Both the position numbers and the translations under genes were made by a program. From positions 1-64,000 of the forward strand of contig NAVB01000318.1 in the NCBI GenBank assembly GCA_002179805.1: DNA of 64,000 bases, read 5' to 3'. The notes beneath the pieces are model-generated. The model did not search any database and was not told the DNA's origin. It worked only from the letters and a program-made list of their open reading frames with translations. Shown piece after piece: positions 31,776 to 41,800 of the stretch. Each line of letters starts with the position of its first letter. The stretch's first letter is position 1. Source of the DNA: Acanthamoeba lenticulata. Its lineage: Eukaryota > Discosea > Longamoebia > Acanthamoebidae.

Positions 31776-34700
31776 TTACGACGTAAATCGCGCAACACCG
31801 TCGGCATGTTCGGGGCTGGAGGACTCGCTTGGTGTGTCCGGGGCGTGGCCGGTGTGTGCCGGCGGCATATCGTGCACCGTCCGGATGACGATGCCAGATT
31901 CTCGCGGACGTCCGCCGCCCGACAGCTGCGCCCCGCGCGTACATGAGAATCGGCAATGTAGGGGAACACGAATGAATTGGGACGAGGAGCGCGCACCTGG
32001 GGCAGGCCCTCGGCAGGGATCTCTTTGGGGACCTCGCGCAGGTCGCGCCACAGCATGAGGTCACCATCGCGCAGGTAGAGCGGGCTCTTGGTAACGACGG
32101 TGTCGTCGTAGAGCTCCCAGTTGAGCCCCAGGAGGGAGCTCACCACGCCGAGCTGGTGCTTGAACGGCTTCGCCACCGCCACAAACTGCACCGGCACGTC
32201 GTACTTGGCCCCGACGGCCGTGCGGAGGGCGAGGACCGATGCCTCCTTGGGCAGCACCAGCTCGGCGTTCCGTCGGAGCTCCATCGTGGCCGGACAGAAG
32301 CGGCGCGTCTCTAGAGCCATCTCGGCCTGATCCAGCTCGGTCCGCTCGCCCTCCTGCGCTCACGTGAGTCAGAGAGGCGAGTCCACGGCGCGATGATGTG
32401 GAGAGCGACGTACATCGACCACTTGGAGGGCGAGCTCGATGCCGTCCCGAAGGGCGCTGACGGTCTGCTTGAGGGTGCGGCCGCGCTTCATAACGGCGCC
32501 GAGCCGGCCCTCGACCTTCTCGCGCACGCGCACGCGGTCCCAGGGTAGGCCGGCGTCACCGACGCCACCGGCGCCGGTCAGCCGCTCGCGCACGAGGGCC
32601 TTGATGCGGGCGGCGTCGTCGGCCTCGGTCACGATCACGGCATCGGCGACGAGTTCAAAGTCCAGATCGTCCTCGGCGGCGCTGTAGCGATAGACGCGGC
32701 TCAGGATCTCGCCGGCCTTCAGCGACCGCCCCTTCTCGACCAGGAACGCGCTCCCGTCAAACAGGTAGCACTGCTGCAGCGTGTCGTTCTCGTCCTTGTA
32801 CTCCTTGTTGAGCAGCTTCCGCCGCAGCCTGAACTCGTGCGTGGCCAGCCCCACGATGGCCCCTGTGTTGTCGTGGTTCACCTCGTGAGCGCGGCACATT
32901 CCATTTTCAGGGGAGGGGAGGAGGTGAAGCGGACCGATTCGCTTCTTGAGGGTGCCGATGGTCTCGCGCTGGTCGATGGCGATCTTGAGGTCGTCCTCGC
33001 CCGTGTTGGGGTTGTTGAAGTGGAGCTCGATCGTGTTCTGCTCGGCCTCGAACCGCTGCTTAAGCAGGCACGTCCCGTCCTCCTTGCGCTCCTCCAAGTA
33101 GAGGAGCGCGCCGTCCCCGATCCGACAGTCCTGGACGAGCCCGTGCTCGTCGGGCCCCTCGATGAACTCCACGTCGGCGTTGCACACCCGCAGGAGCCGC
33201 TGCGCGCCGCGGCCCAGGCCCGTCTGTCCTCCCCCCACCAGCGCGCCGTTAGGCGGTCAGCTGTGAGTCAAGATGAGGGGAATGACAAGGAGAACAAGGA
33301 GGGGCGCGACCTTCTCCTCGAGCGCGACGCGGAGGTGGCCCAGCGTGGCGGCGTTGGCGTCAGACAGGGCCACGGTGAGGGCGGGCTCGAGCTCCAGCGT
33401 GTGCTCGTTGAGCCTGACCACCTTGAGCGTGAGGCCCTCGGTCTCCTCTGCGGGCCACTCCTCGTCCGGATTCTTCGTCTCCAGCAGGAGGCTTCGCTGG
33501 CTGAAGATGCCTGCACCACGATTTGTTGGATTATTATGAGCAATAAGCCAAAATGATTTCCAAATCCTTTTGAAAAATTTTAGAAAATAAATAAGAAAAA
33601 ATAAAATAGATTCATAGAGCACCGAGCTCGGTGAGGGGCTTGTCCTCGTTGCCAGTGAAGGGCAGGCCGACGGTGCCCGTGACCGAGTTGTAGCTGCGTA
33701 GCCGCACGCTGGACAGCGGGATGCCCTCGTTCACCTTGGCCTCGCGGTAGGCCAGCTCCTGCCCCGTCATCACCCTCATCATGGTCACCATCATCATCAC
33801 CCCCATCTTCCTCCTCATGAGGACCCCATCCACAGTATGCGCGGAAGCGTACGGTGGCGCCCCGCAGGGTCTTGCGCTTGTGGACGTGGATCATGAGGGG
33901 CGTGTTGCCGTAGAACACGCGCAGGTCGAGCGTGTCGAGCTTCCGCTGGTGCTCGGCTCGCTCCTCGCTGTACCGCCGGTTCTCCTCCTCGATCTCGCGC
34001 CGGAGGTCCTCGGGGATCTCGCCCAGCACGCTCTCATCGAGCTCATCCACGAGGGCGTCCCCGTCCTTGCCCGCACCATCACCAGTGATGATTGATGACG
34101 ATAATGATGATGATGTCGACGAGGAGGAAGACGATGCCTCAACATCCGCGGACTGCACGCGCGTGGGCGGCATCCGGCGGTACATGAGGAGGTAGGCGTT
34201 GGCGGCCGTCATGCGCTTCTCCTCGTCGCCAAACATTCGGCACACGTCCTCCTCGGTGATGTGCGTCACGTGCATGTCGTTGAAGCTGTACCACCGCCCC
34301 GTCTTGCGCGACTTGATGTAGGCTGCCGTGTGCGTGCACGTGCAAGAGAGAGAGAGAGAGAGAGGGAAAGAAAGAGAGAGAGAGAGAGAGCAGTCGGCAA
34401 AGGGCCCAGGCGCCCACCGACTTGGGCGGGGAGAGGAAGAGAAAGAGGCGAGGACGGTGCCGTACCGTAGTAGTGGCCGCCCATGGCACCGCCAGAGTGG
34501 ATCATGACGGAGAAGAGCTCGTAGATGTGGTCGTCTTCGCCCACGTGCGGCACTTCTTCTGGCTGGTAGGGCGGGCGCTCTGTGCAGGCGGTCAGGATCA
34601 GTTGAAAGCATGGCGGTGCGGCGAGGAAATCATGGGCGCACCCGGCTTGTCCTCGGCCGAGGACTGTACAGCGGCCGCTTCGCTGCCAGGCGGCGGAGGC

Positions 34701-36015
34701 GGCGCCGGGGCCGCGCAGACGTCAGGCTCCTTGGCCTCCTTGCTGCTCTCGCCGTCGCCATCGGCGGCACCGCTCCCGAGCTGCGGCCGCGGGGTGGCGC
34801 ACATCTCGCAGTGCTTCAGCTGCGGGATGTTGATGTATGTGCACAAGGCGCACTGCCACTCCAGGTCCTCCTATGGGTGCGTGGTGCGGGTGAGTCGACC
34901 ATTTCAAACAACAAAAAACAGGAAAGAACGCACAACGGCGGCGACGGCGTCGTCGGTGTCGCTGGGCGGGCTGCTCCTGGGCTTGTCCGCCGGCCGCACG
35001 GCGGGGGCCGTGCCGATGTCGGCCTTGTGGTACTTGCCCATGTCGAGGTAGAAGGGGAAGGTGACGCGGTTGTTGAGCTTGATGCGGGCCATGGTCGAGT
35101 GGTTGTAGTCGAAGCGCTTGAGCTGGAGGGTGATGATGGGCGGCAGCTCCTTGAGCTTGAGGCCCTTGAGCGCGTCGACGCGCTTCTCGCACTTCTCGCA
35201 GAACCACTGGTTGCTCTTGTCCAGCAGCTCGGGCGTCATGTAGAGGTCGAGGGCCTCCTCGAGCGAGGCGACGCCGCGGATGACGAGAGGGATGTCCATG
35301 AAGGCGTCCGAGCGGATGCGCGAGTAGTTGCACTGCGTGCAGCGCAGGTAGTCGTGGAGGAGGCCGCGGTAGAGGGGCGTGATGGGGTTGTCGAGGTCGT
35401 TGGCGCAGAAGGTCTTGTCGATGGCGTCGAGCAGCACGCGGATGAGCTCCTGCACGTCCTGCTGCTGAAAGACCTCGTTGCCGTTCCAGCCGAAGCTGTC
35501 GGTCACGTTCTTGGTCTCGATGTGCGCACACTCGCTGAGGCACAGGCGCGCAAACAGGCGCTGCAGCTGCAACGGGATGCAGAGACGCTCGATCCCGTCC
35601 TTCTTCGGGTTGTAGCGCCAGCCGAAGAGGGCCGACCGAAACTCGGGCGTCATGAACAACGTCTGCAGCAGACTGTTCATGTAGCACGTTGCGCCTGACG
35701 CGAGCCAAACAATGTGGAAGAAGGAAAAGAGAAAGAGATTGTGTTGTGAATTGAGAAACTTGAGGGGATCGAGAGGCGCAATGGGGCGAGGTAGATACCT
35801 TGGTTGCCGAGGCCTACAAAACCAGTGTCAGACTTGGCGGCGAAAGAAGAAGCGCGCCATGAGGAAAGGCCAGTATCGCGCAGGGCCTCTCCAAGTGTCT
35901 TGCCCGAAGCGACGGGCGTGGGGGCGGCAGATGATGACGCTGCAGGGCCCAATAGTTTGCTTGAGAAGTTAGACGGGGGAGGTGGAGGCGGCGCTGGCGC
36001 AGGAGGACCCTCCAT
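31776..36015 (-). CDS. Ubiquitin-specific protease (USP47/USP40-like) with internal NZF zinc finger
   Basis: This C19 cysteine protease removes ubiquitin. ATG 36015 starts a Pro-rich leader (EGPPAPAPPPPPP). The Cys box spans an intron: GLGNQG joined to ATCYMNSLLQTLFMTPEFRS. It continues with FQQQDVQELIRVLLDAID, CTQCNYSRIRSDAFMDIPL and CEKCEKRVDALKGLKLKELP (Cys pairs of the fingers), ITLQLKRFDYNHSTMARIKL and FPFYLDMGKYH. An inserted RanBP2/NZF-type finger follows, WQCALCTYINIPQLKHCEMC. The His box is IHSGGAMGGHYYG spliced to AYIKSRKTGRWYSFNDMHVT. The remaining 600 or so residues contain a Ser run, an acidic helix (DVEASS...LGEIPEDLRREI) and ubiquitin-like repeats (TIGTLKKRIG; YLRDGDLMLWRDLREVPKEI). 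The C-terminus after an intron near 31970 is provisional. All catalytic residues are present. Confidence 0.88.
34345..34390 (+). repeat. (GA)n microsatellite in a USP intron
   Basis: About 46 bp of AGAGAG with one GGGAAAG interruption lies between the exons coding GGHYYG and AYIKSR. On the gene strand it is a (CT)n tract that can serve as the polypyrimidine region before the acceptor. Confidence 0.9.
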
Positions 36016-36544
36016 GATGATTTGAATCCTTGCTTAATTCAAGGCTGAACACGCCAAGCAGGTTTACCTGAAGTAAGCCTTGTGCACCTTTTTCTTCTTC
36101 CGTTTAGCTGACGTCAGCATGACGCCACCAACATTAATTGTAATTGGCAACAAATTTGGACATTCACTTCATTCATTTCCAATCCTCATGTACACAGGAA
36201 GCGGCATCGCCATCACGGCGTATGATAGGCCGCCAGCGCACGCCGGCCACACCCCGGCGAACATGCCGCAAAAGGCAAGATGATGCCAGGCTTTATATGA
36301 AAAAGACTACAGGCCGCACTGTGCCGGAGCCACGGGCGACACCTTCCCCTACACGACCAGCGGCATCCAAGGCCTGGCCGACTACGGCGCGGCGGTGGCG
36401 GAACCACTTCCAGGCCAACGTGTCGAGGATCGACGACGACATCGCCCAACAACAGATCATGCTCCCCTCACGTCTGTGCGCTGCTACTGCTTGTCTACCA
36501 AAAAGAAAGAGTGTGATTTCCAAATAAGGTTTTCATTATTGAGA
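36016..36544 (+). other. Gene fragment(s) of unknown origin between USP and the lipase relic
   Basis: No complete gene is visible. On the plus strand, after a good acceptor (TGTACACAG at 36190-36198), there is a frame reading SGIAITAYDRPPAHAGHTPA, closely similar to the last exon assigned to the neighbouring USP gene (SGIVIRTVHDMPPAHTGHAP, minus strand about 31830-31895). Further on, two different frames look protein-like (DTFPYTTSGIQGLADYGAAV near 36340-36400, then NHFQANVSRIDDDIAQQQIM near 36400-36460) and are not joined by an evident intron. I read this as a decayed gene piece. Confidence 0.35.
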
Positions 36545-37600
36545 CTATACAAGAAGAGATGAGGAGGTGGTTATGAGAGAAGATAAAGAGGGTGAGAGAG
36601 AAGATGGAAGAGGCTGCGCCGCACACCCACGTAGTGGTTTGCGACGAACTGATGGGTCTGGAGGGCTAGGAGACCGCCCATGTAGCCAGAGATCATGTAG
36701 GCTTGACCACGCGCAGGTTGATCCCGACGTGCTTAAACCCAAGCCTGGCGCCACCATCGTCATGATGTCTGTGTTGTTCTTGGCCATGTGGAGGGTCTGG
36801 CTGCTGAGCTTGGAGTTGAAGAACTTGGTGGCCAAAGAGCTCAGGGAATGAGGTGACCCATAGGTCACCATCTGCATCTGGCTTGTGAAGCGCTCCAGGT
36901 CTTGGGCCTTGGACTTGAGTTGCACGACGTGGATCAGCTTGAGAGCCGCGAGGGTAGCCAGGGCACCGCCCAGGCTGTGGCTGGAAAGGGTAATCTCAAG
37001 GTCGCTGAGCTGGCAATTGAAATGGGATGAGGTGATGTTCTGGAGAATGGCCTCAATGAGGGGCCAGGAAGAGTCCAAGGCAAGGTGGAAGCCCCTGTGG
37101 GCATAACCGCAGGGGAGGTAGTGTTGGCTGCCAGTGAGGGAAGGCCGTTGAAGTCGGTGATGAAGAGGTCGTAGAGGTCAGAAGTGCCCTTGAACACAAG
37201 GTCAACCTTATTGCTGTTGTTGTTGCTGACCCTCACAAAGCCAGTGGAAGCAGGGCCAGCAAAGGGGAAGATGTTGATGCTTGTGGACTTGGGGGCCATG
37301 GCGAGGTTGTAGGCTAGTGAGGACAGGTGGGCATATTCAAGAACTTTGTCCTTGGTGAAGGAGGCCAGCTCAGGGTTGGTCAATTGTGAAGTAGTGGTGG
37401 TAGCAGGTTTGTCAGAGCTGTCAAGGACAAGCATGTCCTCTTCATCATCGTCAAAGGAGGCCATGGAAGCCACCAAGGTCTCAAGGGGGGTAGCTTCAGT
37501 TGTGGTTGCAAAGGGTGTTGCCGGAGCAGGAGTTGAAATGGGTGATGGGGATAAGATCCAGGAAAACAATCAGGAGAAGGTAGACATGGTGTTGGTGCTG
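36545..37600 (-). pseudogene. Class-3 lipase (alpha/beta hydrolase) relic with several frame breaks
   Basis: Minus-strand blocks match fungal/protist class-3 lipases in order: VLEYAHLSSLAYNLA, VDLVFKGTSDLYDLFITDF, YAHRGFHLALDSSWPLIEAI, ITLSSHSLGGALATLAAL (nucleophile Ser), FTSQMQMVTYGSPHS, NNTDIMTMVAPG, LGFKHVGINLRVVKP and MISGYMGGLLALQTHQFVAN. They occupy different frames: a change falls between DFNGLPSL and YAHRGF (about 37110), another after MVAPG (about 36740) and another after RVVKP (about 36690), with no GT-AG intron to explain them. The 5' end also lacks a clean start: the ATG near 37588 reaches a stop after five codons. The usual first Gly of GxSxG is Ser (SHSLG). A TATA box remains near 37690. 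Sequencing error is the alternative, but neighbouring genes are clean. Confidence 0.6.
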
Positions 37601-37687
37601 GTGTGTGTGGTTGAGTTGTCATGGGGTGTAGTAGAGGCTTGTACTGGTGGTGGGAGGTAAAGGTATGCTCAACAAGCAAGAGCTGAG

Positions 37688-37693
37688 CTTATA
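37688..37693 (-). promoter_or_regulatory. TATA box upstream of the lipase relic
   Basis: The minus strand reads GGGTTATAAGCTC here, about 100 bp upstream of the degraded start region of the lipase relic. It suggests the locus was once, or still is, transcribed. Confidence 0.4.
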
Positions 37694-38505
37694 ACCCAGG
37701 AGCAGAAGTGCGTGCCCTTCTATCTTCTGAGGTGATGTGGAACCAGTATTTGTAATGTTCAACCACGACAACTCCTAAAACTGGAAACTCACTTTCCAAA
37801 AAAACGTATCAGCCAATCGCCAGCCTGGCCCACAACAAGGCAAGCTGGCGCCTTGCATCATCGTGCAACTAAGGATATACATGTGATGTACAAAAAAGGA
37901 AAGATGTCCACAATCAAGCAAACCTGTGCAAGATCGGCGGAGGTCAAAACGCCACCCAAGAACACTGACCATATCAAGATCTCGGCAGTGGTCAGGCAGG
38001 TGATCGTGATGTGCAGCTCAAACAAAAAAGCTCCTTCCTTATCATGATCTGGATGCTGGTCAACCACGTGAATCGTGCTCAACTGGTGCACAGTAACAGA
38101 AGAACCACATGATCGTGCTCAACTAGTGCACGACAACGGAAGAACATTCAAATGGATGCTCACTGTTCAAGAACAAACGTTCCGTCACCTTCCACTTGGG
38201 ATCTGAACAAAACGTGCACGTTGGTGTCATCGTGCTAGCACGATGCTGAAGCCATCAGTACCCACATCCACTTCAGGTTGTCCTTTCCTCGTGGTTTCCT
38301 CTACCCTGCGTCGCCCTGCTGCAATGGTCCGCGGCAAGGGTGCGTCAGGCGCCACGCGTGTCGAACAACGTTTCGCCGCCCGTCTACGACAGCCCCGCTT
38401 CAGCGCCTACGCCCGCCTAGAGTGGCCTCTCTGTCGCTGAACAGATGTTGAAGAAGATGGGTTGGAAGGAAGGACGAGGTACTACATACACATGTGTCCT
38501 TATTC
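37694..38505. other. Intergenic region with no convincing gene
   Basis: About 800 bp between the lipase relic and the microgene. It holds a 40-bp tandem repeat (listed separately) and, at 38243-38440, a short GC-rich plus-strand frame with an internal MVRGKGASG start that does not continue. No RNA gene was recognised. Confidence 0.5.
38071..38150. repeat. Imperfect 40-bp tandem repeat, two copies
   Basis: Copy 1 begins ATCGTGCTCAACTGGTGCAC and copy 2 begins ATCGTGCTCAACTAGTGCAC exactly 40 bp later. Both continue with a CAG/GAC-AACAGAAGAAC-type segment. The GTGC...GCAC ends give each unit a partly palindromic core. It lies in non-coding DNA. Confidence 0.8.
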
Positions 38506-38511
38506 TTTATT
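38506..38511 (-). terminator. AATAAA polyadenylation signal (minus strand)
   Basis: The minus strand reads GCAATAAAGAATAAGG directly after the stop codon of the small minus-strand frame ending at 38518. It is the main evidence that this frame is a gene. Confidence 0.5.
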
Positions 38512-38517
38512 GCGGGT

Positions 38518-38731
38518 TCACTGGAGGCGGGCGATGAGCCGGCGGATGTTGGCGCGCTCCTTGGACGTAGCCGGGTCTTCGTCGTCCTCTTCGCTCTGGG
38601 CCTGTTTACCCTTTGTCTCCTCCTCCTCCTCCTCCTGCCCTTCGTTACGCCGCCGTCCTCGCCACCTTAACAAGGTTGCCGCCACAGACGTATGTGACGG
38701 CGCATTGGGGCAGGCAATCGACTGAAGACAT
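38518..38731 (-). CDS. Possible microgene, acidic small protein
   Basis: Two readings exist. Unspliced from 38745: a 75-residue frame ending EEETKGKQAQSEEDDEDPAT then SKERANIRRLIARLQ. Spliced from ATG 38731: MSSVDCLPQCAVTYVCGG then NLVK, a 31-bp intron (38635-38665, GTGGCG to GGGCAG), and the same acidic C-terminus, about 60 residues in all. Both end at 38518 beside an AATAAA. The Glu/Asp-rich segment with a basic amphipathic end could be a protein-interaction peptide. I do not recognise it. It lies just downstream of the giant adhesin's stop, same strand. Confidence 0.35.
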
Positions 38732-38846
38732 CTTCCGAGCCTCATCTATTTTTTTAACACATTGGCGAGAACAAGTGCAAGGCAAGGAATAGAGATACAC
38801 GGAAGGCGCAACGTCACGTTGTCGAAAGAAAGATAGAGAATCTTCC

Positions 38847-41800
38847 TTACTCAGAGAAGGCGTCGGGGCCCATGTAGCCGACGTTGGTGGTCGGATGGAC
38901 GACCGAGTGGAACGGGTTGGACTGGACGGCCACCTGGACGGGCACCTCGGAGAGCTCCACGTCCTCTTCGCCTGGGATCACACGCCGCTGCTTGAACCGC
39001 ATGAGCGCTGCACCGGCGCCCGCGCAGCACGCGGCGGCCACCGCCGCAACGGCCGCGGCGCCCACGGTGCCGCCCACTACAGCGCCGACGATCGTGGCCA
39101 CGTCGTCGCCGCCCGTGTTGGGATTCTCGATGGCGATCGAGCAGTTGGAGCCCGTCCAGCCAGACTCGCACACGCACTGGCCGTCCACGCACTGACCGTG
39201 GAGAGAGCAGAACTCGCGGCAGAACTGGTACTCGGTCTCGTTATTCATGTTGCCGCTCACCTCGCAGTACTCGAGCCACGCCTGGCCGTCGAGGATGGCC
39301 ACCTCGCTCTGGCCGTTGGTCACGTTGTAGTCCTGCATGCACGCCTCGTACCAGAACGTCGGCGGCAGGTAAGACTGGCTGCACTTGCTGATCGTGTTCG
39401 GGTCGAGCGTCGTGATCGTGCACTGGTCGGAGCCGCCGCCGGAGGAGCCGCCGCCGCCGGGCGAGCCGCCGGGCGTGACGCCGCCGGTCGAGGGCGGGAT
39501 CACATGGCAGCCGCAGCCGCAGTGACACGACGAGTCGACGTTCCAGCACTGGCTGTAGGCGTCGCCCGTGAGCCCCGAGGTTGGGTTGGCGAGCGTGAGG
39601 CCGTTGGGGCACTGGAGGCCGAAGCCCGGTGCCGTGGGCCCGTTGGAGCCGCACATGCCCTCGAGCGCGTCGTAGTAGCTGCCCGGCGTGCCGACGGTGA
39701 GCGACAGCCAGCGGAGGCTGGTTGACACGAGCAGCGAGACCTTTACCCGCAGGCCGCTCGACAGCGTCATTTGCACGGTCCGCGAGCCGCCGGTCACGCG
39801 CACGCCCGAGGGTGAGGTGAAGTTGAGCACCGAGCCGTTGACCAGCGGGAGGGCCTGGCCGTTGAGGGTGACGGTGATGGTCTGGAGGGTGTCGAGGAAC
39901 ACGAGGAAGGTCTCGTTCGCCTCCGGCAGCTGCATGCCCACTGCCGCGAGGCACGACGCGTTCGGGAAGCACTCGGCGAACCGGCCTTGCACGATCACGT
40001 TTTCCACCGTCGACGTAATCGCACGCTTGCTGCTGTTGGTCGCAAGGGCTGCGGCTCCGGCCTTGGTGCGCGTGATGACGTAGTCGCCCGGCTGGTGGAA
40101 GCTGAACGACGACTTTTGCTCAAAGGCCACCACGTGCGGGTCGCCAAAGATCTGGCAGAAGGTGTTCTCCGGCAGGCTGCAGTCGTATCCGTGCCACGAC
40201 GCATCGCACACGCACTGGCCGTCGGATCCGCACACGCCGTGGCCGGAGCACTCGTTGGGGCACACGGTACTCACGTCGCACGCACGCCCGCTCCAGCCGC
40301 TCTCGCACACGCACACGCCGTCGCTGCCGCACGCGCCGTTGCCGCTGCAGTCCGTGCATTGGTCGCCGCTTGGCTGCGAGCAGGCCGAGCCCGTGAAGCC
40401 CAGGCCGCACACGCAGGAGCCGCTTGTCGTGCACACGCCGTTGGCCGAGCAGCCGCCCGCGCAGGTCGGCGGCGCGATGGAGCAGTCCGCGCCCGAGTAG
40501 CCGCCCGCGCACGCGCACACGCCGGTAGCGTTGTCGCACGTGCCGTGGCCCGAGCACGCGTTCGGGCACCGCTGTACGGGCTGCGCGCAGTCGAGGCCGG
40601 TGAAGCCCGCCGCACATTGGCAGCGCGCGGTGCCGTCGCCGGAGCTGGTCACGCAGGAGCCGCGCAGCGAGCACAGCGAGGGGCAGGCCGGGCCCGACGA
40701 GCTCCAGCGGATGGAGGTCGACGTGGTGTTGTCGAGGGTCTCGAACGAGCCCTGGAAGCTGCCGTAGCCCACGCCGGCGTAGGCGCCCGACGAGCCGCCG
40801 GCCATGGTGATGACCGTGTAGAGGAGCGTGCTGTTGGCTAGCGGCGTGTAGCCGTTGACGAGCACCACGTCGAGCCAGCCGCCCTTGGTCACGCTGCCCG
40901 AGCACGAGATGACGTTGTAGTCCACCACGGGCACACCGCCGCCGATCTCGAAGCGCAAGACGCCGGTGGCCTCCTGGTACAGGTTACCGTCGATGGCCAG
41001 CTTGCCGCCGCTGGCGCCGCTGGGCAGGATGGAGCCCCCGTTGACGATGCTGCCCACGACGACGCCCGAACCGGAGATGGTCGCGCCCGGCCCGTTGGCG
41101 ATGGGCACGTAGGTCACCACGTTGCCGCCGTTGAGGTGCAGCCCGGCGCCGCTCTGCTGCTGACAGCCCTGCTGGAGCGCGAGGCTGCCCCGGTCGAGCT
41201 GGATGAGACCGCCGACGACGTTGACGACTTGGGACTCGATCGACACGCTGCCGCTCACCGTCTGCACGATGCGGCCGCCGTTGGTGACGGGCGACTTTGC
41301 CGGCGAGCCCTTGCAGCCGCACGCAATGGCCTGCGCTGCCTGCGAGATGGTCCACAGGCCCGTGGCGGCGTTGGTGATCGTGGCGTTGGACTGGAGCTCG
41401 ATCTTGCCGCCGGTCCAGTCGAGCTCGCCCAGGTTGAGCAGGTGGGCGCACGTGAGCACCAGGTCGCTGCTGATGGTGGCGTGCGCGTTGAGCGCGATGA
41501 TGAACAAGGCGTCGCAACCGTCGAGCGTCGCTGAGCCGTTGACCGTCAGGGAGCCGTTGTAGGTGACCTGGCCGCTGCCGCCCGAGACCACGGTCGAGCC
41601 GCCGCCGATGACGACGCTGCCGGGGAGGGTCACGTTGTGGCCCGTGGTGTTGAGACACCCGCCGCCGAGCTCCACCACAGCGCCAAAGGTGATGGGCGAC
41701 GCGCTGGCGGTGAACTGGACGCACGCGCCCGTCTGCACGATGGTCGTGTTGACGTTCCACGAGCCCGACACGACGCAGGTCGATCCGTTGTTGATTGTGG

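Noticed and set aside
38243..38440. Short plus-strand frame with a histone-like MVRGKG start
   Set aside because: It ends after 38 residues, no splice continuation was found, and the later residues do not match any histone.
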